Assembly: GCF_000717185.1 (NCBI RefSeq)
Contig: NZ_JNYE01000013.1
Location: forward strand, 1-64,000
DNA from: Kitasatospora phosalacinea
Lineage (GTDB): Bacteria; Actinomycetota; Actinomycetes; Streptomycetales; Streptomycetaceae
Direction of reading: 5' to 3'
Length of the DNA stretch: 64,000 nt
The position numbers and the translations under genes were made by a program. This document shows positions 10,452 through 21,627 of this stretch, piece by piece. Every line of letters starts with the position of its first letter. The stretch's first letter is position 1. A model generated the notes under the pieces. The model was not told where the DNA came from and searched no databases. It worked only from the letters and a program-made list of their open reading frames with translations.

Positions 10452-11498
10452 CGGTCGGGGGCGAAGGCGCGCAGCGCGGCGGGCAGGTCGCGGCCCCGGT
10501 CGGGGAGGCGGTCCAGGCGCAGCAGGGCTTAGCCCAGGTGGCCCGCGGTCGACGAAGCCGCGCGGGAACGGCAGGACGGCGCCGGGCACGGCGTACACGA
10601 CCAGGTGGGGGTGCGCCTCGGCGGTGTGCGGGAGGCGGCCGGTGGTGACGGCGCCGATGTCGGGCCAGCGGGCGAACGCCTCGGCCTCGGCGGGGTCGCG
10701 CAGGCCGATGCCGTCCGGGCCGATCCGCAGCCGCAGCGGGCGCAGTTGGCGGCGGGCCGCCCGCCCGGACGCCCGGCACAGCGGTGCGGTGAGCAGGGCG
10801 CCCAGGACGGCGAACGGCGCGGAGCCGAGCGCGCGGCCGAGGGCGAGGGCGCCGGCCGGCGGGACGGCGCAGATCGCGGCGGCGGTGGCGGTGACGGCCG
10901 TCCGGACGGCGGGGTCGGCGCGGCGGCCGGTGAACTGCCGTTCCACGCCGCCGAGTCGGGGATCGCGGGCGTCCCGGGGGCCGGGCGGCAGCAGGTGCCG
11001 GGGCGCGGTCTCGAACCGGTGGCCGGCGAACTCCCGCAGCGCGCGGACGAGTTCGGCCTGCGGCTGGTCGAGGTCGGTGCAGTCGAGCAGGGTGTGCTCG
11101 CGCGGGGCGGCGCCGCGCCCGGGCTCGCGGGGAAGTTCCGCGCCCGGGGCGAGCCGCAGCACCAACCGGGGCGGGGAAGGGCTGGAGCCGTCGTTCTCGG
11201 CGGACCGCGGCGGGTGCCGCAGCGCCACCGACTCGACGGCGTGCCAGGGGACTTCGGTGTCGTGCAGGGTGAGCCCGGTGTCGTCCAGGCGGAGCCGGAA
11301 GGGCCTGCGCAGGCGCCGCAGTTCGAGGGCGCCGCGCGGCAGCAGGCCCGCGCACAGGACCAGCAGGGCCAGGGCGCCGGTGCGGCGCTCCCCGGTGGCG
11401 GCGGCGGTCCGGGCCGCGGTGCCGAGCACGCCCGGCGCGGACCGGCCGACCAGCCGCAGCCCGCGGCGGCGGATCCGCCCGCTGATGGTGAACTCCAT
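10433..11498 (-). pseudogene. PH-domain membrane protein, frameshifted and interrupted near its C-terminus
   Basis: From ATG 11498 the frame encodes a basic start, a hydrophobic pair (ALALLVLCAGLLPRG) and two halves resembling bacterial PH domains (LRLDDTGLTLHDTEVPWHAVESV... and LRIGPDGIGLRD...WPDIGAV). After FPRGFVDRG (about 10550) the conserved C-terminus (ALLRLDRLPDRGRDLPAALR...YTDLG) continues in a different frame to a TGA at 10433. Removing one G near 10543-10548 restores that frame, but a TAA at 10531-10529 would still interrupt it. Two lesions argue for real decay rather than one sequencing error. Function unknown. Confidence 0.65.
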
Positions 11499-11621
11499 GC
11501 CCGCGCCCGTCCGTCCGGCTCCGTTCCGCTGGGGGAATCCTGCCCGCGGCCCGCCCATCCGGACCGCGCGGGCGGACGGGTGCGGCAGGGCTGCGACCGG
11601 CCACATCCGCCCGTTCACCCG

Positions 11622-11662
11622 CCGGTGCCCGGCGGGGAGTTGACTCCACCGCCGGGCACCGG
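11622..11662 (-). terminator. Terminator of the small secreted protein gene
   Basis: Perfect 14-bp stem (11622-11635 with 11649-11662), 13 bases downstream of the minus-strand stop at 11676. Confidence 0.7.
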
Positions 11663-11675
11663 TAGGCAGTGCGGG

Positions 11676-11957
11676 TCAGTAGCAGCGGTAGTCGGCGGAG
11701 CCCTGGTAGGTGGTGCCGGACCAGTTGACCCAGTAGACGAGGTAGTGGCCGTAGCGCTGGCCGTTGCCGGCGGTGTACGTGTAGGCCAGGAACTGCTGGA
11801 ACTGGCCGTCGCCGTAGCCGTTGAAGTACTCGTCGGGGCAGCCCTTGCCGGTCAGGTCGGCGACGGGGGCCGCGGAGGCGGTGCCGGCCGCGCCGAGGGC
11901 GAGGGCGCCGGCGAGGGCGGTGACGGCGAGAGCCTTGGTGGCGCGCCGGAAGGCCAT
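11676..11957 (-). CDS. Small secreted protein of unknown function
   Basis: 93 residues from ATG 11957 with AGGAG five bases upstream. A clear Sec signal peptide (FRRATKALAVTALAGALALGAAGTASA) leaves a mature peptide of about 65 residues rich in Tyr, Gly and Gln (EYFNGYGDGQFQQFLAYTY), with one early Cys and a terminal Cys-Tyr that could form a disulfide. I do not recognise the family. Own terminator downstream. Confidence 0.8.
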   Translation of the reverse strand: MAFRRATKALAVTALAGALALGAAGTASAAPVADLTGKGCPDEYFNGYGDGQFQQFLAYTYTAGNGQRYGHYLVYWVNWSGTTYQGSADYRCY

Positions 11958-12193
11958 GGAATCTCCTGGGGACGGTTGTCGTGCGGACCGCGCCGGCGGG
12001 GTCGGGGTCCTCCCGGCGCGAACGATCATCGGGGGGAGCGGCCGGCCCGGTCAATGGTCTGGACCTCTTCTCGGGGAAGCATGACCGGATCGCACCGGAC
12101 GCCCCACCCCGAGCAGCGCCGACGCCCCGGCCGCCGCGCCCCCGTGGCCGGATCGCGCCGTGGTCGCGGGGCCCCGGCGGTCCCGGCGGCGGG

Positions 12194-12631
12194 TCAGCAG
12201 CGGTGCGGAACCGGTGCCGATGGGAGCCCGATGGCGTGCCGGGCCTGGGCGAGGGCGCTGTTCCAGTCGCCGGTGAAGCGGACGGCCCGGTCGTCGATGT
12301 ACACGGCGGCGCCCAGCTTCTTGTTGGTCACCAGCAGGCAGTCGCCCTGCCAGTAGGCGCGCTCGGGGTCCTCGTCGACGAGCGTCTCCAGGCCGGAGTG
12401 CTCGCGCAGCCAGCCCGCCACCGCGGGATGGAAGCGGCGCGGCCGGGCGGTCATGATGAACACCGAACGGACCTGCTTCAGCGCGCGCAGCGACTCGATC
12501 GCCCCCGGGACGGGCCTGCCGTAGATCCGGCCGTCCTGCCAGCCCTCGTCGTGGGCGACCAGGGTCTGGTCGAAGTCGATGCCGACGGCCTGAGAGGCGG
12601 GCGAGGCGGGGTCGAGCGGTACGACGGTCAC
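12194..12631 (-). CDS. HAD-like protein (phosphatase/5'-nucleotidase type)
   Basis: 145 residues from GTG 12631 with GGAG eight bases upstream. Motif I is GIDFDQTLVAHD, motif II FIMTARPRRF, and the terminal Asp pair is YIDDRAV. It has no large cap domain, like polynucleotide-kinase-3'-phosphatase or deoxynucleotidase-type members. Substrate unknown. It lies downstream of a 15-bp minisatellite and is transcribed in the same direction as the MFS-PP2C gene. Confidence 0.8.
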   Translation of the reverse strand: MTVVPLDPASPASQAVGIDFDQTLVAHDEGWQDGRIYGRPVPGAIESLRALKQVRSVFIMTARPRRFHPAVAGWLREHSGLETLVDEDPERAYWQGDCLLVTNKKLGAAVYIDDRAVRFTGDWNSALAQARHAIGLPSAPVPHRC

Positions 12632-12762
12632 GGGACGTTCTCCTTCGGGTACGGATGCGGGTGCGGCCGGGTTCCGGCCGGTTCGAAGGAGGGGAGTCGG
12701 CCGGGCGGCCCCACTTACCCGCTTTCGCCGCAACCAGTGATCAATTCACTCCATGGAGTGAC

Positions 12763-12867
12763 GCGACGGTGCGGGGCGCGACGGTGCGGGGCGCGACGGT
12801 GTGGGGCGCGACGGTGTGGGGCGCGACGGTGCGGGGCGCGACGGTGCGGGGCGCGACGGTGCGGGGC
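12763..12867. repeat. Minisatellite, seven copies of a 15-bp unit
   Basis: Seven head-to-tail copies of GCGACGGTGCGGGGC, two of them with T for C at position 10, beginning seven bases before the stop codon region of the MFS-PP2C gene (stop at 12874-12876). The palindrome CACTCCATGGAGTG lies at 12748-12761 on the other flank. Likely unstable in copy number. Confidence 0.9.
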
Positions 12868-12873
12868 GCGGGG

Positions 12874-15183
12874 TCACTCCGGGGTCAGCGCGATCAGCGC
12901 GATGTCGTCGACCAGGCGGTGGCTCCAGTCGCGCACGTCCCGCTCCAGGAAGGCCAGCACCTCCGCCGGACCGCCCGCGGCGACCGGTCCGCCCGGGCTG
13001 TTCGGACCGAACGCCGCCGACAGCCGCTCCGCCGCCGGGTAGAACTCGCGCGAGGCGTTGCGGGCCTCGGTCAGCCCGTCCGTGTACAGCAGCAGCACCT
13101 CCCCGGCGGGCAGCGGCACCCGCCGCGGCACCGGCACGTCCCCGCCCAGCACGCCGAAGCCGAGCGGCAGCAGGGCCGGGGCCGCCACCTCGCGCGCCCC
13201 CGCCGGGGCCGGGCCCAGCGCCAGCGGCGCCAGGTGGCCGCAGTTCACCACCTCGACGTACCCGTCCGGCACCCGGTGCTGCAGCAGCAGCGCCGTCGCG
13301 AACAGCTCCTCGTCGCCGCGGGCCGCCGCGCTGCGCGCCGTGTGCCGGTCCAGCCGGGCCGCCAGCTCGCCCAGGTCGCCCGTCTCGTGCGCCTGCGAGC
13401 GGAAGCACCCCAGCAGGTCCGTCACCGTCTGCACCGCCTGCAGGCCCTTGCCCCGGACGTCCCCGATCAGCACCCGCGTCCCGTGCGGGGTCTGCACCGC
13501 CTCCAGGAAGTCCCCGCCGATGCCCGTCCCCGCCGTCGCCGCCTGGTAGCGGGACGCCAGCCGCAGGCCCCCCAGCCGCTCCGGGATCGGGTGCAGCACC
13601 GCCTCCTGCAGCGCCGCCGCACTGGCCCGGCTCGCCGCCAACCGCTCGCTCTGCTGCCGCCGCCCCCACACCACCAGCCCCGTCACCACCCCCACCACCA
13701 GTGCCGAACCCTGCGCCAGCGGACGCTGCGCCAACTCCGCGCCCGCCAGCACCCGCAGCAGCAGCCACTCGCCCGCCGCCGCCCCCACCACGCCCAGCAC
13801 CACCATCGGCAGCCCCGCGATCAGCGCACCCGCCGCCACCACTGCGGCCGCCACCCACAGCACGTTCTCCGCCTGCCGCTCGCTCGCCCCCAGGCTCACC
13901 GCCGACGTGGCCGGCAGCGCCTGCGCCGCCGCCGTCCCCAGCAGCACCGACACCGGGTGGAACGCCGCCGCCGTCCCCAGCCGGCCGCGCGGCAGCGCCG
14001 ACAGGAACCACGCCATCTGCGGCACCTGCGCCATCATCACGCCCAGCCCCGTCAGCACCGCCGCCACCGTGCCCAGCAGCAACCCGGTCGGCGCGTGCAC
14101 CGGCAGCACGTGGCACAGCGCCAACCCGATCACCGCCAGCGGCAGGCCCAGCGAGCAGCCCGTCACCGGCGAGATCCGCCGCCCCCGCACCAGCAGGCAG
14201 CCCGCCACCCCGCCCGCCCCGTACGCCGAGACCATCAGCGCCGTCGCCGCCACCCCGATCCCGGACGCCGCCGTCAGCACCGGCAGCGCCAGCAGCAGCG
14301 CGACCTGGGTGAACCCCACCGCCACGCCCGTCGCCAGCGCCATCGACGCGATCCGCCGCGGCATCGTGAACCGGTGCCGCCGCCAGCGCTGGCCCGCCAC
14401 CGCGGCCGCCGCCGGCAGCACCGCCAGCAGCGCCACCGTCCGCGGGTCCGCCCAGCCCCACGCCGGGCCGACCTGCAGCGCCGCCACCGTCGCGGCCAGC
14501 GCCACCGCCAGCGCGCCCAGGAACAGCCGGTCCAGCGGCACCGGTGCGTCGCCCGCCTCCGGCAGCCGCCGCAGCACCGCCACCAGCAGCCCCACCGCGA
14601 CCACCGCCCCCAGGCCCGCGCTCACCCGCAGGCCCGGCATCGACGGGGCCCGCGGGATCAGGTTCGCCGCCGCGAAGAACGCCGCCGACATCACCGCCAG
14701 CCACCCGCCCAGCGCCTGCGGCATCCGGCCCGGCGGGTTCAGCGCCGCCACCGAGGCCAGGGAGCCCGCGAAGACCGCCGACACCCCGACGATCACCACC
14801 GTCCGGCCCAGCAGGTACGACCAGTCCGAGAACGCCACCGTCTCGACCGCCAGCCCCGCCGCCAGCACCCCCAGCGACCAGGCCAGCACCCGGCGCCGCC
14901 CCCACACGTCCCCCGCCCGGCCCGCCGCGAACAGCGACAGCACCATCAGCGCGCCGCCGCCCACCTTCATCGCCACCACCTGCTGCGGGCCCAGCCCGAA
15001 CCGCACCCGCACCGCCGGGAGCGCCGCGCCCTGCAGCACCGGCGACACCACGTAGAACACCGCGGCCGCCGCCAGCAGCACCCCCACCGACCGGCCGCCC
15101 CCCACCCGTCCCAGTACGGACGGGGCGCTCACGGGCACGGGCGCGGGGGACGGGGAGGGGGAGGCCGTGGGGGTCGCGGCCAT
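12874..15183 (-). CDS. MFS transporter fused to SpoIIE/PP2C phosphatase
   Basis: 769 residues from ATG 15183 (GAGG about seven bases upstream). Residues about 25-500 form a 14-helix major facilitator of the drug:H+ antiporter type, with the loop-2/3 signature GRAGDVWGRRRVL. Residues about 515-769 are a complete SpoIIE-type PP2C domain: GTGIGGDFLEAV, VLIGDVRGKGLQA, NCGHLAPL, VLLLYTDGLTEAR and the final DDIALIAL with the metal-binding aspartates. The membrane part could sense or carry a ligand and control phosphatase activity toward a STAS-type antagonist. The fusion has no frame break. Whether it transports anything is open. Confidence 0.85.
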   Translation of the reverse strand: MAATPTASPSPSPAPVPVSAPSVLGRVGGGRSVGVLLAAAAVFYVVSPVLQGAALPAVRVRFGLGPQQVVAMKVGGGALMVLSLFAAGRAGDVWGRRRVLAWSLGVLAAGLAVETVAFSDWSYLLGRTVVIVGVSAVFAGSLASVAALNPPGRMPQALGGWLAVMSAAFFAAANLIPRAPSMPGLRVSAGLGAVVAVGLLVAVLRRLPEAGDAPVPLDRLFLGALAVALAATVAALQVGPAWGWADPRTVALLAVLPAAAAVAGQRWRRHRFTMPRRIASMALATGVAVGFTQVALLLALPVLTAASGIGVAATALMVSAYGAGGVAGCLLVRGRRISPVTGCSLGLPLAVIGLALCHVLPVHAPTGLLLGTVAAVLTGLGVMMAQVPQMAWFLSALPRGRLGTAAAFHPVSVLLGTAAAQALPATSAVSLGASERQAENVLWVAAAVVAAGALIAGLPMVVLGVVGAAAGEWLLLRVLAGAELAQRPLAQGSALVVGVVTGLVVWGRRQQSERLAASRASAAALQEAVLHPIPERLGGLRLASRYQAATAGTGIGGDFLEAVQTPHGTRVLIGDVRGKGLQAVQTVTDLLGCFRSQAHETGDLGELAARLDRHTARSAAARGDEELFATALLLQHRVPDGYVEVVNCGHLAPLALGPAPAGAREVAAPALLPLGFGVLGGDVPVPRRVPLPAGEVLLLYTDGLTEARNASREFYPAAERLSAAFGPNSPGGPVAAGGPAEVLAFLERDVRDWSHRLVDDIALIALTPE

Positions 15184-15352
15184 CGGGAACCTCGATCTTC
15201 TCGGTGGGGGAGGACCTCCCCACTGTGCCAGGTCGGATCGGGCAAACATGAACAAAAGGGACAGAAACTCCGCCCCGGGGCGCCGGGGTGAACAACGCCG
15301 GTCGGCGCCCCGCCGGGTCCGCCCCGCCGGACCGCCGGCCTGCCCCGCCGCC

Positions 15353-17574
<2,222 letters not shown>

Positions 17575-17893
17575 CACCACGCGGGGCGCTGCGGGGCGGG
17601 GCGTGCGCGGTGCGTGCGCGGCCGGGAACCGGACAAAAGCTGGCCGAGACCGCCACGGGGAGTCGGTGGGTGTGTACGCACCGTGATGGTGTCGATAAGG
17701 TGACATGACACCGGTTCCGCCGCGGCCCGGAGGGCGAGGACGCCCCGCACCGCGCCGCGGCCGAACCTCCGTTGCGGCTCCGCCCCGTGTGCTCCGCCCT
17801 CGTACGCGGCGCCCCGTGCGCGGCCCGCAGTGGCCCTCGCCGGCCCGAGAAACCCTCCGGAAGCCCCCGACGCTCCCAGCCCGAGGACCCGCC
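17575..17893 (+). other. Intergenic region before the SulP gene
   Basis: 319 bases with no convincing ORF. The first half is GC-rich direct repeats of GCGGGGCG/GTGCGCG type; the second half (17660-17715) is less GC-rich and probably carries the SulP promoter. I could not assign -35/-10 boxes with confidence. Confidence 0.4.
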
Positions 17894-19387
17894 ATGCCCT
17901 GGAACGCCACCCGGGTGCGCGCCGTGCTGCGCACCGACCTGCCCGCCTCGATCACCGTCTTCCTGGTCGCCGTCCCGCTGTGCGTCGGCGTCTCCGTCGC
18001 CTCCGGGGCCCCCGCCGAACTCGGCCTGGTCACCGGCATCGTCGGCGGCCTGGTCGCCGGAGCCCTGCCCGGTAGCAGCCTGCAGGTCAGCGGCCCTGCC
18101 GCCGGACTCACCGTGCTCGTCCACTCCGCCGTCACCGCCCACGGACTGCCCGCCCTCGGCGTCATCGTGCTGACCGCCGGACTGCTGCAGGTCCTGCTCG
18201 GACTGCTGCGCCTGGGCCGCTGGTTCCGCGCCGTCTCCTCCTCCGTGGTCGAGGGCATGCTCAGCGGCATCGGCCTCGTCCTGATCGCCTCCCAGGCGTA
18301 CGTCCTGCTGGCCGACGCGTCCCACGGCGGGGCGCTCGCCGACCTGGCCCACCTGCCCGGCGCCGCGCTCCGGGCGGTGGGCACCGCGCCCGGCCGGGCG
18401 TCCCTGGCCGTCGGGGCGGGCGTCCTCGCCGTCCTGGCGCTGTGGAAGCGCGCCCCGCGCCGACTCGCCGCCCTGCCCGGCCCGCTCGCCGCGGTCGCGC
18501 TCGCCGCGGCCGCCGTCCGGCTGCTGCACCTGCCCGTTCCGACCGTCGGCGTCGGCGGACTGCTCGGCGCCCTGCAGCCGCCCGGCGCCGACCAGTTCGC
18601 GGTGCTCGCCCGGGCCGGGGTCTGGGGCACCGTGCTCGCGTTCGCCCTGATCGCCTCCGCGGAGAGCCTGTTCAGCGCCTCCGCCGTCGACCACATGCAC
18701 GCCGGGCCGCGCACCCGCTACAACCGCGAACTCGTCGCCCAGGGCATCGGCAACACCGTCGCGGGCGCGCTCGGCGCCCTCCCGATGACCGCAGTGATCG
18801 TCCGCAGCGCCACCAACGTCCAGGCCGGGGCCCGCACCAAGGCCGCCCGCGTCCTGCACGGCGGCTGGCTGCTGCTGTTCACCCTCGCCCTCCCCGGCCT
18901 GCTGGAACTCGTCCCGCTCGCCGCCCTCGCCGCCCTGCTCGTGCACGCCGGGGCCAAGCTCCTCGCCCCGCGCGCCCGCCTGCGGCTGTGGCGCACCGAC
19001 CGCTCCGAGGCGCTGGTGCTGACCGCCACCACCCTCGGCATCGTCACCACCAACCTGCTGGAGGGCGTCGCCGTCGGCCTGGTCGCCGCGCTCGCCAAGA
19101 CCGCCTGGGACGTCACCCACATCCGGCTGCAGGTCGAACAGACCCCCGACGCCACCGTGGTGCGCGTCCACGGCAACGCGACCTTCCTCAAACTGCCCGC
19201 CCTGGTCGACCGCCTGGAGGAGGTCTCCCCGACCGGCCCCGTCGAACTCGACCTCTCCCCCCTCACCCACCTCGACACCGCCTGCCGCCAGGCCCTCACC
19301 GCCTGGGCCGAACAGCACCGCCGCCGCGGCCTCCCGGTGACCGTCACCCCAGACCTGGGCAACTCGCCCCTGGTGGAAGTCACTTGA
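17894..19387 (+). CDS. SulP/SLC26-family anion transporter with STAS domain
   Basis: 497 residues from ATG 17894. Eleven or more hydrophobic segments form the SulP core: LPASITVFLVAVPLCVGVSVASG, GSSLQVSGPAAGL (anion-binding region), VEGMLSGIGLVLIASQ, and SAESLFSASAVDHM followed by ELVAQGIGNTVAGALGALPMTAVIVRSATN. A C-terminal STAS domain (about residues 405-495) has LDLSPLTHLDT. Likely imports bicarbonate, sulfate or another small anion. No carbonic anhydrase is fused to it, but one is encoded 9 kb away. Confidence 0.9.
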   Translation: MPWNATRVRAVLRTDLPASITVFLVAVPLCVGVSVASGAPAELGLVTGIVGGLVAGALPGSSLQVSGPAAGLTVLVHSAVTAHGLPALGVIVLTAGLLQVLLGLLRLGRWFRAVSSSVVEGMLSGIGLVLIASQAYVLLADASHGGALADLAHLPGAALRAVGTAPGRASLAVGAGVLAVLALWKRAPRRLAALPGPLAAVALAAAAVRLLHLPVPTVGVGGLLGALQPPGADQFAVLARAGVWGTVLAFALIASAESLFSASAVDHMHAGPRTRYNRELVAQGIGNTVAGALGALPMTAVIVRSATNVQAGARTKAARVLHGGWLLLFTLALPGLLELVPLAALAALLVHAGAKLLAPRARLRLWRTDRSEALVLTATTLGIVTTNLLEGVAVGLVAALAKTAWDVTHIRLQVEQTPDATVVRVHGNATFLKLPALVDRLEEVSPTGPVELDLSPLTHLDTACRQALTAWAEQHRRRGLPVTVTPDLGNSPLVEVT

Positions 19388-19404
19388 CGGTCCGTCACGT
19401 TCAC

Positions 19405-19431
19405 GTGCCTCCCGACCGGGGCGGGAGGCAC
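19405..19431. terminator. Bidirectional terminator after SulP
   Basis: Perfect 10-bp stem, GTGCCTCCCG at 19405-19414 with 19422-19431, between the convergent SulP and DHFR-like stops. Confidence 0.7.
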
Positions 19432-19447
19432 GCGCGGCGCTCCGGCC

Positions 19448-20020
19448 TCAGCGGACCACGTCGAAGACGTTCTTCTGCACGCCGTTGGAGTACGCCGCGA
19501 ACTCGACCAGTTCGAGCTTCTGCGCGTCCTTGTCGGTGTCGCTGAACAGGCGCAGGCCAGCGCCCAGCAGCAGCGGGAACACCAGCAGGTGGTAGCGGTC
19601 GACCAGGCCCGCGTCCGACAGAGCGTGGTTCAGCCGCGCGCTGCCGTGCACGATGATCGGCCCGCCCTCGGTCTCCTTCAGCGCGGCGACCTCGTCCACC
19701 GAGCGCAGGATCGCGGTCGGCCCCCAGTCGGACACCAGGTCGTCCTCGCCGAGCGTGCTCGACACCACGTACTTCGGCAGCTCCTTGTAGCGGGCGAACT
19801 CCGCCATCCCCGGCCACACCGGGCTGAACGCCTGGTAGCTGACCCGGCCCAGCAGCATCGCGTCGGCCTCCTCCTGCTCCCGGCCCTTGATCTCGAACGC
19901 CTCCGGGACGAACGGGACGTCCTTGAACGTCCAACCGGAGTTGCGGTAGCCCGGCTCGCCGCCCGGGGCCTCCATCACGCCGTCCAGGGAGACGAAGGCG
20001 GTGCTGATCAACGTGCGCAT
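19448..20020 (-). CDS. Dihydrofolate reductase/RibD C-terminal family protein
   Basis: 190 residues from ATG 20020. Typical YwjB/RibD_C-like sequence: RTLISTAFVSLDGVMEAPGG, MLLGRVSYQAFSPVWPG, IIVHGSARLNHAL and PLLLGAGLRLF, an NADPH-binding fold. These proteins are reductases of unknown substrate and are common next to regulators in actinomycetes. It follows the SRPBCC gene in the same orientation (gap about 50 bases). Confidence 0.88.
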   Translation of the reverse strand: MRTLISTAFVSLDGVMEAPGGEPGYRNSGWTFKDVPFVPEAFEIKGREQEEADAMLLGRVSYQAFSPVWPGMAEFARYKELPKYVVSSTLGEDDLVSDWGPTAILRSVDEVAALKETEGGPIIVHGSARLNHALSDAGLVDRYHLLVFPLLLGAGLRLFSDTDKDAQKLELVEFAAYSNGVQKNVFDVVR

Positions 20021-20073
20021 CGGTGGTACCTCGTTCTGGGTGGGTCGGTGGGTGTGGGTGTGGGCGGGCTGGT

Positions 20074-20823
20074 TCAGGAAGCGGGGGCGACCAGGGCGGA
20101 CAGCCAGTGCTGCCAGGCGGTTTCGGGGGCCTCCGGGCCCGGTTCGGCGAACAGGTGGTGGAAGAGGACCACCACGCCCGCCGGGTGCAGGAAGGAGTAC
20201 AGGCCGTCGGCGGTGCGGACCGCGAAGCGTTCCTCGTCCGACCACACCAACTCGCCGTCCAGCGGGGGCAGTCCGGCCAGGTCGGCGCGCACCCGGGTGC
20301 CGGTCGGCGGGTCGGCCGGGAGGGCGAGCGCGGCGGTCAGCGCGGCCCGGACCCGGTCGGCGGGGAGGCCGGCGGTCGGCTGCACGGCGAACACCGGGAC
20401 GCCGGTGCGGCCCGCGAAGTGCGCCAGGTACTCGCGCAGCGTGTGCAGGTGGAACGGCCAGCCGCGGCGCAGCGCGTCGTACTCGTCGGCCCAGTCGTCG
20501 CCCAGCATGCCGCTGTGCACCACCCGCAGCACGGTGCTGCCGCCGTCGCGGCCCTCGACCAGGTACTCGAAGGCCATGAACCGGCCGTCCCCGTCCGGTT
20601 CGGTGCGGGTCGCGAAGCGCTTGCCCGGCTCGTACGCGGTGACGGTGGAGGTCTCCCGGTGGCCGCCGGTCTCCATCGAGGCCGCCCCGCCGACCCGCGG
20701 GTCGACCTCGTTGCGGCCCATGAACCAGGAGTCGATGCCCGGGCCGGTGGCGATCGCCTCCCAGACCTGCTCCGGGTCGGCCGGCAGGGCCAGCTCGAAT
20801 TCCAGCTCGAAGGGGTGCGGCAT
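20074..20823 (-). CDS. SRPBCC (AHSA1-type) domain protein
   Basis: 249 residues from ATG 20823 with GGAG ten bases upstream. AHSA1/START-like signature: FELEFELALPADPEQVWEAIATGPGIDSWFMG near the N-terminus and GWPFHLHTLREYLAHFAG at the C-terminal helix, followed by a second domain of about 100 residues. It starts four bases after the stop of the ArsR-type regulator and is typical of the paired ArsR-SRPBCC operons. Function probably ligand binding. Confidence 0.85.
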   Translation of the reverse strand: MPHPFELEFELALPADPEQVWEAIATGPGIDSWFMGRNEVDPRVGGAASMETGGHRETSTVTAYEPGKRFATRTEPDGDGRFMAFEYLVEGRDGGSTVLRVVHSGMLGDDWADEYDALRRGWPFHLHTLREYLAHFAGRTGVPVFAVQPTAGLPADRVRAALTAALALPADPPTGTRVRADLAGLPPLDGELVWSDEERFAVRTADGLYSFLHPAGVVVLFHHLFAEPGPEAPETAWQHWLSALVAPAS

Positions 20824-20827
20824 GGCG

Positions 20828-21487
20828 TCAGTTCTCCTGCGGAGTGGGGGAGTCGGCGTCGGGGGTGTCGGGGACGTCGGGGGACGGAGGGCCGGGGGGC
20901 GTCGTGGGGATCTGGTGCAGGCCGACGACCAGCCGGTGCTCGCGGCCCTGCGGGGCGGACTCGTCGTGGTAGCGGCCGACCAGGTCGGCAACCGCCCGCG
21001 AGAGCTCCTCGGCGAACGCGGCCCGGTCGGCCGCCGAGGCGAAGCGCACCCGGGCGTCGATCCCGAACGAGGCCACCCGCTGCCGGGCCCGGGCCGCGCC
21101 GGTCAGCAGCGACCCGACCTCCTGCACCAGCCGGGCGCCGAGGGCCAGCAGCCAGCGCGCCGAGAGCTGGTCCGGCGAACGGGACGGGTCCGGGCTGACC
21201 GAGGTGAGCGCGGCGAGTGCGGCGGGCGAGATCACGTACGAGGCCGCGGTGGCCCGGTACACCCGCTCCGTCATGTTCCCCTTGCGGCGCTCCTCGGCCA
21301 GCTCGACCAGACCGTGCCGCTCCAGCTCCTTCAAGTGGTAGTTGACCTTCTGCCGGGGCAGCCCCAGCCGGGCCGCCAGCATGGCGGCCGAGCCCGGCTC
21401 GGCCAGCGCGGCGAGGAGGCGGGCCCGCATCGGGTCCAACGAGGCCTCGGCGGCGGCGGGTTCTTCGATCACGGCAACGTCCAGCAC
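20828..21487 (-). CDS. ArsR/winged-helix transcriptional regulator
   Basis: 219 residues from GTG 21487, chosen because homologous proteins begin at the LDVAVIEEP region. The winged helix (about residues 15-85) has ARLLAALAEPGSAAMLAARLGLPRQKVNYHLKELERHGLV. The C-terminal half is a helical dimerisation region, ending in a Pro-rich tail. It is the first gene of an operon with the SRPBCC gene and probably controls it. An inverted repeat at 21505-21538 overlaps the expected promoter. The GGAGG is only two bases before this GTG, so translation may be leaderless or begin at GTG 21472. Confidence 0.82.
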   Translation of the reverse strand: MLDVAVIEEPAAAEASLDPMRARLLAALAEPGSAAMLAARLGLPRQKVNYHLKELERHGLVELAEERRKGNMTERVYRATAASYVISPAALAALTSVSPDPSRSPDQLSARWLLALGARLVQEVGSLLTGAARARQRVASFGIDARVRFASAADRAAFAEELSRAVADLVGRYHDESAPQGREHRLVVGLHQIPTTPPGPPSPDVPDTPDADSPTPQEN

Positions 21488-21504
21488 CCCTCCAGGATGG
21501 CGCA

Positions 21505-21538
21505 GACAAATTTTCCTGTCAAGGAGGAAGGATTTGTC
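21505..21538 (-). promoter_or_regulatory. Probable ArsR operator/promoter
   Basis: GACAAAT (21505-21511) and ATTTGTC (21532-21538) form a 7-bp inverted repeat, with TTGACA on the minus strand (21522-21517) between the arms as a plausible -35. It sits immediately upstream of the regulator, consistent with autoregulation. Confidence 0.5.
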
Positions 21539-21557
21539 GGTGCAGCGCCGGAGGGGT

Positions 21558-21627
21558 GCTGGACGGAGGGGCCGGGCGGAGGGGCGCTGGACGGTGGGGC
21601 GCTGGACGGAGGGGCCGGGCCGAGGGG
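21558..21627. repeat. Short tandem repeats beside the permease remnant
   Basis: Three imperfect copies of a GCTGGACGGAGGGGC-like unit, two with a GCCGGG extension, ending directly at the stop codon (21628) of the minus-strand permease remnant. Confidence 0.7.

Noticed and set aside
12748..12761. CACTCCATGGAGTG palindrome as an operator
   Set aside because: It lies between the 3' end of one gene and the 5' region of another beside a repeat array; no start of transcription fits it clearly, so I only note it.
12763..12867. CRISPR-like array
   Set aside because: 15-bp units are directly adjacent without spacers, so it is a minisatellite.
12801..14312. Plus-strand frame starting in the 15-bp minisatellite
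   Set aside because: Begins with repeat-coded GRDGA units and continues antisense to the MFS-PP2C gene; no domain.
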